Assembly: GCF_900142395.1 (NCBI RefSeq)
Contig: NZ_FRAS01000005.1
Coordinates: forward strand, 62,001 to 126,000
Length of the DNA stretch: 64,000 nt
Source of the DNA: Hymenobacter psychrotolerans DSM 18569
GTDB lineage: Bacteria; Bacteroidota; Bacteroidia; Cytophagales; Hymenobacteraceae
Direction: 5' to 3'
This document shows positions 34,390 to 44,083 of this stretch, piece by piece. Within the stretch, counting starts at the first letter, position 1; every line of letters starts with the position of its first letter. The position numbers and the translations under genes are program-made. The notes below the pieces were generated by a model. It searched no databases. It saw nothing but the letters and a program-made list of their open reading frames with translations, and had not been told where the DNA came from.

Positions 34390-34893
34390 ATGAATCCTAC
34401 CCAACTCAGCCACGAACTGCGCAACGGCCAAAGCCCCGACCTCACCCGCCGCCGCTGGATTATCGGCCTTTCCATCCTGGGGGTGGCGGCCGGTCAAATC
34501 GTGAGCCTCTACCAGACCGGCATCCTCAAGCACCTGCCCGACCCGCCCGTCGGCCCGTTCGACTCCGACAAAGTGGACGCCTCCGACTACGGCTACAAGC
34601 GCCTCGACACGCCCGACGCCCTGCCCATGATGGTGACCTACGGCCTCACCGCCTGCCTGGCCGGCGCTGGCGGCATCGAGCGGGCTACTACGCAGCCGGC
34701 GCTGCCCGTCGCCATGGCCGCCAAAACCCTGTTCGACACCGCCAACACGCTGTTTTTGGGCCGGGAGGAGTGGCAGGAAAACAAGGCGTTGTGCTTCTAT
34801 TGCCAGGTAGCCACGGTGGCTTCCATTGCCTCGCTGGCCTTGTCGCTGCCCGAAGCGCGAAAAGGACTGAAGAAGCTGCTGGGCCGCCGCTAG
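34390..34893 (+). CDS. Vitamin K epoxide reductase-like membrane protein
   Basis: 167 aa. A hydrophobic N-terminal segment (WIIGLSILGVAAGQIVSLYQTG) and a C-terminal CxxC in a helix (ALCFYCQVATVASIASLALSLPEA) match the short VKOR-type proteins, where the CxxC pair passes electrons to a quinone in disulfide-bond formation. The second conserved Cys pair of full VKOR is not visible, so activity is uncertain. The gap to the next gene (34894-35139) is filled by a palindrome block. Confidence 0.6.
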   Translation: MNPTQLSHELRNGQSPDLTRRRWIIGLSILGVAAGQIVSLYQTGILKHLPDPPVGPFDSDKVDASDYGYKRLDTPDALPMMVTYGLTACLAGAGGIERATTQPALPVAMAAKTLFDTANTLFLGREEWQENKALCFYCQVATVASIASLALSLPEARKGLKKLLGRR

Positions 34894-34894
34894 T

Positions 34895-35138
34895 ACCGTT
34901 TCAACAGCACGGCCTCAGCCCTGCCGCCGCATGCGGCGGTAGCATAGCGGCCGCCCGCCAAGCACCCTCCGCATGCGGTGAGCCATGCCAGGAAAGCCGC
35001 TGGCCAGCTTCCGCATGCGGCGGCAGGGTTCCGGCACTCCTCCAGTCGTCCGCCGCATGCGGCGGGCCATGCCGGGAAAGCCGCCAGGCACCCTTCGCAT
35101 GCGGCGGACGACTGGAGACTGGCAAAACACCGTTTCAA
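34895..35138. repeat. CCGCATGCGG palindrome block with flanking 10-bp direct repeat
   Basis: Five copies of (C)CGCATGCGG at about 34927, 34969, 35011, 35053 and 35096 are arranged in two hairpin units: arms 34919-34936 / 35011-35028 and 35039-35060 / 35096-35117. Both units share a GCCATGCCRGGAAAGCCGC spacer. ACCGTTTCAA occurs on both outer sides (34895-34904, 35129-35138). The block fills the space between two stop codons. No ORF with coding character is evident. Confidence 0.85.
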
Positions 35139-35139
35139 T

Positions 35140-37350
35140 TCACCCCACCAGCTTCTCGGGGCGGATGGGCAGGTGCCGGACCCGCTTGCCGCAGGCGTGG
35201 AATACGGCGTTGGCCAAGGCGGCGGCCGTGGGGCCCTGGGCAGCTTCGCCGGCCCCGAGGGGCGGCTCGGTGGGGCGGTCCAGCACGGCTACTTCCACCA
35301 GCGGCACTTCATCGAAGCGGAAAATAGGGTACTGCTCCCACTGCCGCGTGGTGATGCCCTGGGCGTTGAACAGCACTTCTTCGTTCAGAGTCCAGCTGGC
35401 GGCTTGGGTGAGGCCGCCTTCGGTCTGGTTTTTCAGGCCGTCGGGGTTGATGACTTCGCCGGCATCAATGGCGGCCCAGATGCGCGGCACCCGCACAAAG
35501 CCGGTGCCCGGGTCCACGCTGACTTTGGCCACCACGGCGCAGTAGGCGGCCGTGTTCTTATACCGCGCAAACGCCAGCCCCAGCCCTTCGTTTTCAGCTA
35601 TTTTCTGGCCTTTCACCATCTCGCGCACCCGCCGAATTACGGCTTTGGCGCGCTCATCGGTGAGGTGGCGCAGGCGGAACTCGTAGGGGTCCTGCCGGGC
35701 CAGCACCGCCAGCTCTTCCATAAAGGATTCGAGGGCGAAAATATTGCCGAAGGCGCCCAGCGCCCGCAGCGCCGACACCCGCAACGGCCCCTGTACGGCG
35801 TGAGCCCGCACTTGCAGCGCCGGAAACTGGTAGTACGGCTCGGCGTTGCGGTGAATGCCGCCGCTGAAATCGTCCTCGACTTTGGGCAGCTGCGGCTGCG
35901 CCAGATACTGCGCCGCCAGCAGCTTTTCGGGCGAGCCGGCGGGCCGGGTGCTGTGCGTATCCGACCACAGCTCGTGCTGCCAGTGCGTGATGCGGCCGGT
36001 GTTGGGATTGACGCGGGCCTGCAGGTCGAAGGCCATGGCGCTGCCGTAGGGTTCCCAGGCGTGCTCGTCGTCGCGGCTCCACTGCAGGCGCACGTGGCGG
36101 CCGGGCACGGCGCGGGCCAGCAGGGCGGCATCGGCAGCCACGTCGTCGGCGCCGTTGTGGCCGTAGCAGCCGGAGCCGGGCACGCCTTTCACGTGCACAT
36201 TGTCGGAGCGAAGGTTCAGGAGTTTCGCCAGCGACTCGCGCAACGGATACACGCCCTGGCTGTGCGTCCAGACGTGCAGCGCCTGGGCGCCGGGCTCGAA
36301 CAGCGCCACCGCGCAGCTCGGCCCGATAGAGCCGTGCATGAGGTAGGGCTTGAAGTAGCTGGCCTGGTGGGTGAGGGCGCCCGCGGCCGGAGCTTTGGTG
36401 AAGTCACCTTTACTGGCCACATCCTTCACAGTACCCGGCAGGCTCCGTAGCAGTTCCGGCAGCGGCTTATCTATGGGCAATGGCCGCCCCGCCGACCACT
36501 GCGTGTGCAGCCGGCCGTAGTCCTGGGCCCGTAGCGCCTGGTATTCCTGCTCCGCCACGATGCCCACGAAGCTGCCATCCACCACCGTCTGGAGCACACC
36601 GGGCACGGCCCGCCGCAGGGCGTCGGCGTCGAATTGCAGCAGGCGGGCTTCGTAGGAGGGAGGGCGCAGCACGCGGGCGTGCACCATGCCGGGAAAGCGC
36701 AGGTCCTGCACGTAATAGGGCTCGGCCCGCACCATGTGCTCGATATCTTGGCGGGGCACCGAGCGGCCCACGTGCTGGTACTGGCTTTTGGGCTTGAGCG
36801 GAGCCGGCTGGCGCACCTCTTCCGTGAGTTGCCGGCCGCCCAGCAGCTGCTCCACCGACACGCGCCGGCCACTGGAGGCCACCACCGCGCCCGGCTCCAG
36901 GCGCAGCTGGCTGACTTTCAGCCGGAGCACCGGCGCGGCCAGCTCCAGCAGCTTCTGCCGGGCGGCGGCAGCGGCGTGGCGGATGGCCATGGCACTCTGC
37001 TCGATGGAGGCGCTGCCGGCCGTGTACCGTTCGTCGGGCGTGCGGCCGGTTTCGGCAATGGTTACTTCCACGGCTTCCACGGGCAGGTTCAGCTCCTCGG
37101 CGGCCACCTGCGCCACCGCTGTCCGGATGCCCTGCCCGATTTCAATTTTGCCCGTCAGCACCCGCGCCCGGCCGTTGGGCAGCAGCTCCAGCCAGGCATT
37201 GATGCGCGGGTTGTCCTGCAGGCTGCCGGGCAGTTTGTCCGCTTTCGGCGCATCGGCCAGCAGTTCAGAGGAACTCAGCAGCACAAACCCGATGGTCAGG
37301 CAGCCAGTGGTTTTGAGGAAGTTGCGGCGGGAAGTGACGGGCTGCGGCAT
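35140..37350 (-). CDS. Molybdopterin-binding aldehyde/xanthine dehydrogenase subunit (isoquinoline oxidoreductase beta type)
   Basis: 736 aa. A Tat-type leader (SRRNFLKTTGCLTIGFVLLSSS) marks export in folded form. The molybdenum hydroxylase fold is visible: WLELLPNGRARVLTGKIEIGQGIRT, tandem a/b domains, and the C-terminal catalytic Glu motif PPLGAGEAAQGPTAAALANAVFHACGKRVRHLP (read in pieces). With the (2Fe-2S) subunit just upstream (42 bp) it forms a two-subunit periplasmic hydroxylase like IorAB; the substrate, an aldehyde or N-heterocycle, is unknown. Confidence 0.9.
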   Translation of the reverse strand: MPQPVTSRRNFLKTTGCLTIGFVLLSSSELLADAPKADKLPGSLQDNPRINAWLELLPNGRARVLTGKIEIGQGIRTAVAQVAAEELNLPVEAVEVTIAETGRTPDERYTAGSASIEQSAMAIRHAAAAARQKLLELAAPVLRLKVSQLRLEPGAVVASSGRRVSVEQLLGGRQLTEEVRQPAPLKPKSQYQHVGRSVPRQDIEHMVRAEPYYVQDLRFPGMVHARVLRPPSYEARLLQFDADALRRAVPGVLQTVVDGSFVGIVAEQEYQALRAQDYGRLHTQWSAGRPLPIDKPLPELLRSLPGTVKDVASKGDFTKAPAAGALTHQASYFKPYLMHGSIGPSCAVALFEPGAQALHVWTHSQGVYPLRESLAKLLNLRSDNVHVKGVPGSGCYGHNGADDVAADAALLARAVPGRHVRLQWSRDDEHAWEPYGSAMAFDLQARVNPNTGRITHWQHELWSDTHSTRPAGSPEKLLAAQYLAQPQLPKVEDDFSGGIHRNAEPYYQFPALQVRAHAVQGPLRVSALRALGAFGNIFALESFMEELAVLARQDPYEFRLRHLTDERAKAVIRRVREMVKGQKIAENEGLGLAFARYKNTAAYCAVVAKVSVDPGTGFVRVPRIWAAIDAGEVINPDGLKNQTEGGLTQAASWTLNEEVLFNAQGITTRQWEQYPIFRFDEVPLVEVAVLDRPTEPPLGAGEAAQGPTAAALANAVFHACGKRVRHLPIRPEKLVG

Positions 37351-37392
37351 AAGTCGGATAGGGTAGCGGAACAGGAGAGAAGTGTAGTCGGC

Positions 37393-37863
37393 TTACCCCG
37401 AAGCCGCCGCGCGCTGCACGGCCCGAATGGCGCGGGTGTGTACGCTGCACCGGCACAGCACCCGAAACAGCCCGTTGCGAATAGCCTCCTCACTTGGCTG
37501 CGGATACTGCTTCAGCAGCGACACAGCCGAAATAATCATTCCGTTCAGGCAAAACCCGCACTGCGCCGCCTGCTCCTGCACAAACGCCGCCTGCACCGGG
37601 TGGAGCGTGCCGTCGGGGCGGGTGAGGCCTTCGAGGGTGGTGATGGCCACACCGCCGGTAGTTTGGCGCACGGGCAGCTGGCAGCTGGGCCAGGCAATAT
37701 GGTCGAGCAGTACCATGCAGGCGCCGCACTGCTGCAGCCCGCAGCCGAACTTCGGCCCGTTCAGGCCCAGGTTGTTGCGCAGCACGTAGAGCAGGGGCGT
37801 TTCCGGGTCGAGGCGTAGGATGTGCTGCTGCCCGTTCACGAGCAAAGTGAGGTCGGCTTCCAT
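37393..37863 (-). CDS. (2Fe-2S)-binding subunit of molybdenum hydroxylase
   Basis: 156 aa. An N-terminal plant-type ferredoxin motif (CGLQQCGACMV, C41, C46, C49 and C62) and a C-terminal helical [2Fe-2S] motif (QCGFCLNGM ... CRC) match the small subunit of the xanthine-dehydrogenase family. It passes electrons from the molybdenum site to an outside acceptor. It has no signal peptide and is likely carried out with the Tat-leader partner encoded next. The gene is first in the pair. Confidence 0.92.
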   Translation of the reverse strand: MEADLTLLVNGQQHILRLDPETPLLYVLRNNLGLNGPKFGCGLQQCGACMVLLDHIAWPSCQLPVRQTTGGVAITTLEGLTRPDGTLHPVQAAFVQEQAAQCGFCLNGMIISAVSLLKQYPQPSEEAIRNGLFRVLCRCSVHTRAIRAVQRAAASG

Positions 37864-37919
37864 GCTAATCCATACTGCCGCCGCCGGGAAAAGGATATGG
37901 CGTGCTACGCCTGCGGCGG

Positions 37920-39182
37920 CTAGTGGCCCGCCACTACTTCGGCATCGGCGGGCAGCGGAGCGGAGACTTCCGGCTGGTAGCGGCGCAAGGAACGCAGGGC
38001 CAGCAGCAGGCTCCCCACGGTCAGCACGGCTCCGGTCAGGAAAGGGGCGCCGAGAAAGTGCACCGGTGCTGCGGGGCTGGTGAAGTAGGAAAACAGGTTG
38101 GTCATCAACGGCGGACCAACGATGGAGGTGAGGCTGACGAGGCTGGTGAGGGCACCCTGCAGCTCGCCCTGCTCGGTGGGCGGCACCTGCCCCGACATGA
38201 TGCCCTGCAACGCCGGGCCCGCAATGCCGCCCAGGCAGTAGGGTATCAGGAAGGCAAACATCATCCAGCCCGTAGGGGCAACCGAAAACAACAGAAAGCC
38301 AATGGCATAGAACCCCAGCCCGACAAATACCGACCGGGCCGCGCCCAGTTTTGGGTTGAGGTAGCGAATCAGCACGCCCTGCACCAGCGCGGTCAGCAAC
38401 CCCACCACGCCCAGCGAGTCACCCACCCGGCTTTCGCTCCAGTGAAATTTGTACATGGTGTAATACGACCAGGTACTTTGGGTGGCGTGGGCGGCAATGT
38501 AGACCAGCACCAACGAGCCCACCATGCCCAGAATGACCGGGTAGCGGCGCAGTAGCAGCAGCGAGCCAATGGGGTTGGCGCGCGACCAGCTGAAGGGCCG
38601 GCGGTTTTCGGGCGCCAGGGATTCGGGCAAGACGAAAAAGCCGTAGAGCCAGTTGAGAAACGTGAGGCCCGCGGCTACCAGAAAAGGCACCTGCGCCCCG
38701 AAGCCAACCAGTTTGCCCCCCAGCACCGGCCCGATGATGAAGCCCAGCCCGAATGCGGCCCCGATCAACCCGAAGTTCTTGGCCCGGTTTTCGGGCGTGC
38801 TGATGTCGGCAATGTAGGCGCCGGCCGTGGTGAAGCTGGCCCCCGTGATGCCCGCAATCATGCGCCCCACAAACAGCCACCCGATGCTCGGCGCGAAGGC
38901 CAGAAACAGGTAGTCGAGGCCGAAGCCGAATAGGGCCACCAAGAGCACCGGCCGCCGTCCGTACTTGTCGGAGAGGTTGCCGAGCACCGGCGAAAACAGG
39001 AACTGCATGCCCGCAAACGCAAACCCCATCCAGCCGCCATAGCGTGCTGCGGCGCTCAGCGGCTCCCCGGTCAGGTGCGTAATCAGCTTCGGCAGCACCG
39101 GAATGATGATGCCAAACCCAATGACGTCGAGCAGCAGCGTAATGAAGATGAACGCCAGTGCGGGCTTCCGGGCAGCAGACAT
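37920..39182 (-). CDS. TetA-like MFS exporter
   Basis: 420 aa with 12 membrane helices. TCR/Tet family signatures: [21 protein letters not shown] at the N-terminus, [20 protein letters not shown] (motif A [11 protein letters not shown]) and [24 protein letters not shown]. TetA-like proteins exchange drug-metal complexes for H+, but Bacteroidota paralogues are often not tetracycline-specific. A near-match box TATTTTCG (39208-39215) lies 25 bp upstream. Confidence 0.88.
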   Translation of the reverse strand: MSAARKPALAFIFITLLLDVIGFGIIIPVLPKLITHLTGEPLSAAARYGGWMGFAFAGMQFLFSPVLGNLSDKYGRRPVLLVALFGFGLDYLFLAFAPSIGWLFVGRMIAGITGASFTTAGAYIADISTPENRAKNFGLIGAAFGLGFIIGPVLGGKLVGFGAQVPFLVAAGLTFLNWLYGFFVLPESLAPENRRPFSWSRANPIGSLLLLRRYPVILGMVGSLVLVYIAAHATQSTWSYYTMYKFHWSESRVGDSLGVVGLLTALVQGVLIRYLNPKLGAARSVFVGLGFYAIGFLLFSVAPTGWMMFAFLIPYCLGGIAGPALQGIMSGQVPPTEQGELQGALTSLVSLTSIVGPPLMTNLFSYFTSPAAPVHFLGAPFLTGAVLTVGSLLLALRSLRRYQPEVSAPLPADAEVVAGH

Positions 39183-39299
39183 AAGCAGAAGTCAGAAGTG
39201 AACTGCGCGAAAATACGGAAGTCCGCCCTGAGAACAAATGCTTTTGCTAAAAATATTAGTCGTGCAAGCTGTGGCTAAATCAGTTGGCGGAAGGCGGTG

Positions 39300-42200
39300 C
39301 TAGAACATGATTACTTCCTCAGTGCCAAAGTAATACAGGATGCACTCGACTTGGCTGTAGCCCAGTTGCCGGAACAGCTGCGCATACTGCTGCAGCGGCA
39401 GGCGGTGGGCCGGGCTGGGCGGCGGTACCTTGAAATCAAGCAGCGTGACGCGCACGGAGGCCCGGCCGGTGGCTCCCGCTACGGCCTCGAACACCACCCG
39501 GTCGGGCTTGTAGTCGCGCCGTTTCACGCCGCCCACCAGAATTTCGCGTTCCGTTTCCACCGATACCTGTTCGCTGAAATAGCGCGCCAGCTGCGGATTA
39601 TCGACCACCCGCTGCAGGCGCTGTTCCAGCGCCGGCCGTTCCCGGTTGCTGATGAAGCCTTCGGCCGCCAGCTGCCGGGTCACGCGCTCCACGTCCTGGT
39701 CCAGCACCAGCCGCCGCAGGCCGTAGTGCAGCTTGCGGTTCCATTCGCCCAGCTTTTCCTGCACATCAAAGTCGAACACCGTGTTGGCGTGGCGCCGCAG
39801 CCGCAGCCGCTCTTCCCAAGGCGCCGTGGCGAGGTTAGTAAGCGGGAAAGTATGGGTGGTGGAGGGCTGGTTGCCGCTGGCCTGCTCTGCCCGGGCGCCT
39901 TCCGCCAGAACGAACGATGCCCGTTCTTCGTCCCACAGGCCTTGGTGCTGCAAATACTGATGCAGCAGCGCCGCTACGTTTTTAGCCGGGCCTTCGGCCC
40001 CTTCCTCAGCAGATTTCTTGCTGGCTTCGGGCCGTTTGCTGAGGATGTAGAGCCGGTGGCGGGGCCGCGTGAAGGCCACGTACAGCATGTTCAGGCCTTC
40101 CAGAAACGTTTTTTCGCGCTCCTCCACATACTGTTTGCCCAGTGCCGTGCGGGTCAGGCTTTTGGTGAGGGGCACCACGGCCACGGCGGGCATTTCAGCT
40201 ACGGGTTTGTCTTCCTCGGCCAGCCGGCCCCACAGCAGCGTGCCGCGGTAGGGCTCCAGGCTCCAGTCAGCGAAGGGCACGATAACTACGCCGTAGGCCA
40301 GGCCCTTGGCCTTGTGCACTGTGGTGATGGTAATGGCGTTGCGGCCGGCGGGGGCGTTGATGCTCAGGCCAGCTTTGCGCTGCTCCCAGTAAGCCAGGAA
40401 GTTGTTGAGGTTGTTGCCGTAGCGCAGGCTGTACTCCAGCGTCAGGTCCAGAAACCGGAACAGATACTCACTCTCGCCGTTGCGGCCCAGTAGCCCAAAC
40501 AAGCCAATCAGCCGCTCAGTCAGCTCATACAGGCCCAGGTTGCCGGTTTCGTGCTCCTGCAAGTCGTAGCCCAGCGCCCGGAACTCGTCGAAGAAGTCGG
40601 CGGCGTGCTCGGCGTTGGTAATGGCGGCAATGTGGCGGGCCCGGGGCGGAGTAGGAGCGAGGCGGCGCACCACCTTATCCAGCAGCAGCAGCGCCTCGGC
40701 CCGCGCCAGGGTGTCGGCGGGCTGGTTCAGCACCCGAAAAATGGCTACCAACAGGTTCACCACCTCCGCAAACTCCAGTGACAGGGAGTCGGCCGAAATA
40801 ATATCGTAGCCGCGCTCCTTCAGGAACTTCGCTACCAACCGGCTGCCGCGCCGGGTGCGGCTCAGCACGGCCACGTCGCGCGGCTCATAGCCGTCGTGCA
40901 GAGCCTGTTGCACCAGCGCCAGGGTCAGGTAGAGAGTGCTTTCGTCGTAGTCGAGGGTAGCGCCTTCCAGGTAGCCGGTCAGCGGCTCGGCGGAGTAGCG
41001 GCCCTCCGCGGCATGGTAGCGCCGGGCGGGAGCTTCGTCCTGCGTAAACAGGATTTCCACGTGGCCCGGCCGCTGCGGCTTATCGGGCACCGACTGCTGA
41101 AAACCGGGCTCAAACAAGTCCTGCACCAGCGCGAAATCGGGGTGCTGAGCCCGAAGCTGACTGAAAAACCGGTTGTTGAAGTCTACGATTTCCGCGGCTG
41201 AGCGGTAGTTGGTATTCAGCACCTGTGGTTCCAGCCGCCCAGTAAGGCCCATGTACCGTTCACGCAGTAGCTCCCGCGTTTCCGGATCGGTGGCACGAGC
41301 AGCCAAGGCGCCTGTGTTGCCCTGGTGCAGGCGCAGAATCTGCTCCATCTCGCCGCCGCGCCACCGGTAGATGGCCTGCTTGGCGTCGCCCACGGCCAGG
41401 TTGAGGAAGTCGTTGCCGACGGAGTTTTCCACCAGTGGCAGCAGGTTATTCCACTGCAGCACCGACGTATCCTGGAACTCGTCGATGAGCAGGTGGTTGT
41501 ACCGCTCGCCTAGCCGCTCGTACAGAAACGGTACCGGTTCCTTCAGCACAATACCGGCAATACGGCGGTTGAATTCGCTGATGAGCACGATGTTCCGCTC
41601 CCGGCTCACCTGCTCCACTATCTTGTTCAGCTCACTCAGCAGTGAGGCATGGAACAGGTAAGGTTGCATAGCCGACACCAATAGGTAGGCACCAAGGTGC
41701 CGCTCGCGCAAGGCCAGCAGCTCAGCAAAGGCATCGTCGAGGGCGGGGCGCACGGCGGCAATGCGGCTGGCGTAGGGCTCTTTCTTGCCGGTGGCGCTGG
41801 CCCAGTTACCGGTTTCGAACACCTTCAGGGCCGTGGCGGTGGGCGTGTCGCCTTCCTGCAGCCAACGTTTCCAGTTAGAGAAGTGCGTGTACACGCCCCG
41901 CTCCCCGCCGGCTAAGTGGCTCGGTTCCAGGTCGGCGTCGCGCAGGGCGGCCAGGGCTTTTTCCGCCACTTCCAGCACCTCGGCTTCCATGATGTCGCGG
42001 CGCTGGCGCAGGGTTTCGTGCAGGCGGCGGAAGTCCTGCAGCGTCAGGGTCTGGAGCTGCGCCACGGCTTCGTGCACGGTTTCATTGAACAGAAACTTGC
42101 CGAAGTCGGCCAGCTCGTCGGGCAGGTTGTTCCAGCTTTTGCCTTCGTCGGCGCGGCTGAGGGCATACTCGGTGAGCGTGCGGGCCAGTAGCTGGGAGTT

Positions 42201-42716
42201 TGGGTCGCGGTTTACTTTGTCGAGCAGGGCAGCCACGGCGGTTTGCAGCACGGCATCGGTGTCCAACTCCACTTCAAACGTGGCCGGCAGCCCCAGCTCC
42301 CGCGTAAACACCGTGACAATACGCTGCACAAACGAGTCGATGGTGCTCACCGCAAAATCGGCGTAGTGGTAGAGCACCAGCCGGAAGGTTTCGCGGGCCC
42401 GGCGGCGCACTTCCTGCTGGCGCTCCTCAGCGGTTTCGGTGCGGCGCGGCAGCAGCCCTTCGGCGGCCAGTTCCTCGGCCACTTCGGCCAGCAGCGCGTC
42501 CGTTTCGCCTGCCTTGGGGTAGGCAAACTTGCGCAGCGCCCCAATGATGCGCTGCTTCATCTCGCCGGCCGCGTCGTTGGTAAACGTAATGGCCAGCACC
42601 CGCTTGAAATACGACGGGTCCTCGCTGCCCAGCGCCAGCTTCAGGTACTCCTTGGTGAGCTGGTACGTTTTGCCGGAGCCGGCAGAAGAAGAGTAGATGC
42701 GGAAGGTGGCGGGCAT
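39300..42716 (-). CDS. AddA/RecB-like UvrD-family helicase-nuclease
   Basis: 1138 aa. SF1 helicase motifs: Walker A SSAGSGKT (10-17), motif Ia ITFTNDAAGEMKQRI, Walker B LLIDEFQDTSV, motif VI region TVHKAKGLAYGVVIVPF. The C-terminal nuclease keeps the PD-(D/E)XK residues in YKPDRVVF...LLDFK. It resects double-strand breaks and feeds RecA with the AddB-like protein (29944-33489). The two genes are 6 kb apart, separated by the molybdenum hydroxylase and exporter genes, unlike the usual adjacent addAB layout. Confidence 0.92.
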   Translation of the reverse strand: MPATFRIYSSSAGSGKTYQLTKEYLKLALGSEDPSYFKRVLAITFTNDAAGEMKQRIIGALRKFAYPKAGETDALLAEVAEELAAEGLLPRRTETAEERQQEVRRRARETFRLVLYHYADFAVSTIDSFVQRIVTVFTRELGLPATFEVELDTDAVLQTAVAALLDKVNRDPNSQLLARTLTEYALSRADEGKSWNNLPDELADFGKFLFNETVHEAVAQLQTLTLQDFRRLHETLRQRRDIMEAEVLEVAEKALAALRDADLEPSHLAGGERGVYTHFSNWKRWLQEGDTPTATALKVFETGNWASATGKKEPYASRIAAVRPALDDAFAELLALRERHLGAYLLVSAMQPYLFHASLLSELNKIVEQVSRERNIVLISEFNRRIAGIVLKEPVPFLYERLGERYNHLLIDEFQDTSVLQWNNLLPLVENSVGNDFLNLAVGDAKQAIYRWRGGEMEQILRLHQGNTGALAARATDPETRELLRERYMGLTGRLEPQVLNTNYRSAAEIVDFNNRFFSQLRAQHPDFALVQDLFEPGFQQSVPDKPQRPGHVEILFTQDEAPARRYHAAEGRYSAEPLTGYLEGATLDYDESTLYLTLALVQQALHDGYEPRDVAVLSRTRRGSRLVAKFLKERGYDIISADSLSLEFAEVVNLLVAIFRVLNQPADTLARAEALLLLDKVVRRLAPTPPRARHIAAITNAEHAADFFDEFRALGYDLQEHETGNLGLYELTERLIGLFGLLGRNGESEYLFRFLDLTLEYSLRYGNNLNNFLAYWEQRKAGLSINAPAGRNAITITTVHKAKGLAYGVVIVPFADWSLEPYRGTLLWGRLAEEDKPVAEMPAVAVVPLTKSLTRTALGKQYVEEREKTFLEGLNMLYVAFTRPRHRLYILSKRPEASKKSAEEGAEGPAKNVAALLHQYLQHQGLWDEERASFVLAEGARAEQASGNQPSTTHTFPLTNLATAPWEERLRLRRHANTVFDFDVQEKLGEWNRKLHYGLRRLVLDQDVERVTRQLAAEGFISNRERPALEQRLQRVVDNPQLARYFSEQVSVETEREILVGGVKRRDYKPDRVVFEAVAGATGRASVRVTLLDFKVPPPSPAHRLPLQQYAQLFRQLGYSQVECILYYFGTEEVIMF

Positions 42717-42749
42717 TGGGGGAGGAAAAGATGCAGTTATATTGACCGT

Positions 42750-43469
42750 ATGAAATGGATAGGGTTGATTTTATTGCTGGCAGCCGGAGGATTGAAAAGT
42801 GGGCCAGTTGAGGCGTGCTCCTGTATGGAGCTAAAATTTAGTGAACTGGTCAGTCGAGCTGACCGCATTTTTATAGGTCAAGTTGTCATGAATGCGCGTT
42901 CAGATACAACTAGCAACTACTTATTCAAAGCTTATACAGTTTTTAAAGGGCAGCAAGCAGATACAATTTCCATTAAAGTCGACATGCGCACCAATTGTGC
43001 CATGGGATTTAAACCAGCTGGCGAGTATTTGGTGTTCAGCGCACAAGGCTATACCAATATGTGTATGCAAAATGAGCCGCTGCCGTTTTCTCGAAATATT
43101 GGAAAGCTTAGGTTTTTGTTGGAGCCTGGCTTCGCCGCCACTATTGGGCAATCAGCATCTCCGTTACTGACGGAAAACGAGGCCGTATATCTTAGCCACG
43201 AAATCAATCTAAAGCCAGACGACTTCTCATTTACTCAAAAACGTGTCGGCTTCATTGATACCGACCGCGCTATAACCAAGCAGGTGTTCTTCACAAAATG
43301 GGCTGGAAAGCACCTTAGCGCGGGGCTGATCGTCCTGTCAGAAAAGGAGAAACAACGCTTTAGGGGCTATGATGCTATTATAGTGGCTTGGCGCAAAAGA
43401 ATTACACCCAATTACAGTAAGGGTTTTCGCAAACGAGCTGCCCGACGAGTAGTTCAACTAGGCGCGTAG
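42750..43469 (+). CDS. Secreted NTR/TIMP-like protein, low GC
   Basis: 239 aa. Signal peptide MKWIGLILLLAAGG...VEA, directly followed by CSCMELKFSELVSRADRIFIGQVV, the N-terminal CxC plus DxxFxGxV pattern of TIMP/netrin-like domains. Bacterial members are secreted proteins of unknown role. The ATG at 42750 is chosen because the upstream in-frame ORF is antisense to the AddA-like gene. The gene is much more AT-rich than its neighbours and is divergent from the AddA-like gene, like the low-GC gene next to the AddB-like gene. Confidence 0.7.
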   Translation: MKWIGLILLLAAGGLKSGPVEACSCMELKFSELVSRADRIFIGQVVMNARSDTTSNYLFKAYTVFKGQQADTISIKVDMRTNCAMGFKPAGEYLVFSAQGYTNMCMQNEPLPFSRNIGKLRFLLEPGFAATIGQSASPLLTENEAVYLSHEINLKPDDFSFTQKRVGFIDTDRAITKQVFFTKWAGKHLSAGLIVLSEKEKQRFRGYDAIIVAWRKRITPNYSKGFRKRAARRVVQLGA

Positions 43470-43479
43470 CACCTGCAGT

Positions 43480-43890
43480 TCACACCTCCCCCCACAGCCG
43501 CTCTACCATCTCCGGCGTCACGCGCACCGGGCGCTTGGTTTGCGGGTCCAGCAGCACCCACTGCGTCTCGGCTTCGCAGAGCAGCTTGTCATCTTCGGCC
43601 CGCTCGATGCGCACGAAGCGCTGGCTCTGGGCGCCGCGCACCTCGCCAATCCAGGTAGTGCAGCGTAGCTCTTCGCCCAGCAGGGCCGGGTAGTGGTAGC
43701 GGATGCGGTGCTCGCGCACCACCCATATATAAGAGTGGCCCTCGGCAGGTGGGTAGGCCGTATGCCAGTGCGCGGCGGCCGTGTCCTGCACCCAGCGCAC
43801 GTACTGCACGTTGTTGGCGTGGTCCAGCTCGTCAATGTCCTGGGGCTGCACCGTGAGCAGGCGGGAAAAGCGGAAAGCAGGAACAGACAT
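43480..43890 (-). CDS. Acyl-CoA thioesterase (4HBT hotdog)
   Basis: 136 aa. The hotdog-fold thioesterase motif DIDELDHANNVQYVRWVQ has the catalytic Asp, and a YHYPALLGEEL segment and RIERAEDDKLLCEAETQWVLLD follow, as in 4-hydroxybenzoyl-CoA thioesterase-type enzymes. It hydrolyses acyl-CoA thioesters in the cytoplasm; the substrate is unknown. It is convergent with the TIMP-like gene, with only 10 bp between stops. Confidence 0.88.
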   Translation of the reverse strand: MSVPAFRFSRLLTVQPQDIDELDHANNVQYVRWVQDTAAAHWHTAYPPAEGHSYIWVVREHRIRYHYPALLGEELRCTTWIGEVRGAQSQRFVRIERAEDDKLLCEAETQWVLLDPQTKRPVRVTPEMVERLWGEV

Positions 43891-44008
43891 AGCAGGCAGC
43901 GTAGGAGAGAGGCAAAGGAACGCCGAAACGGGCGCTTTTGAAAGGCGGCTGAAACGGCAATTATCTACAACTTCTTGTGCAGGTGGGAGTGAAACTCAAA
44001 ACTTCCGC

Positions 44009-44016
44009 TATCTTTG
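44009..44016 (+). promoter_or_regulatory. -7 box TATCTTTG of the cold-shock gene
   Basis: Perfect match; gives a 5' leader of about 105-110 nt before the cspA ATG, typical in length for cold-shock mRNAs. Confidence 0.65.
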
Positions 44017-44083
44017 ACACAGTTTAAGAATTGTGGCTTACGCAGGCCTGTTGAGTACTTTCGATGAGAAGGGGAAAGCAGAG

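Noticed and set aside
34919..35117. CRISPR-like repeats in the CCGCATGCGG block
   Set aside because: Copies are palindromes in two hairpins with irregular spacing and no unique spacers.
37920..39182. Dedicated tetracycline-resistance gene
   Set aside because: TetA-like by family motifs, but no TetR regulator or mobile context; chromosomal exporter of unknown substrate is the safer call.
42243..42749. Longer N-terminus for the TIMP-like gene
   Set aside because: That part is antisense to the AddA-like gene, and the signal peptide begins at 42750.
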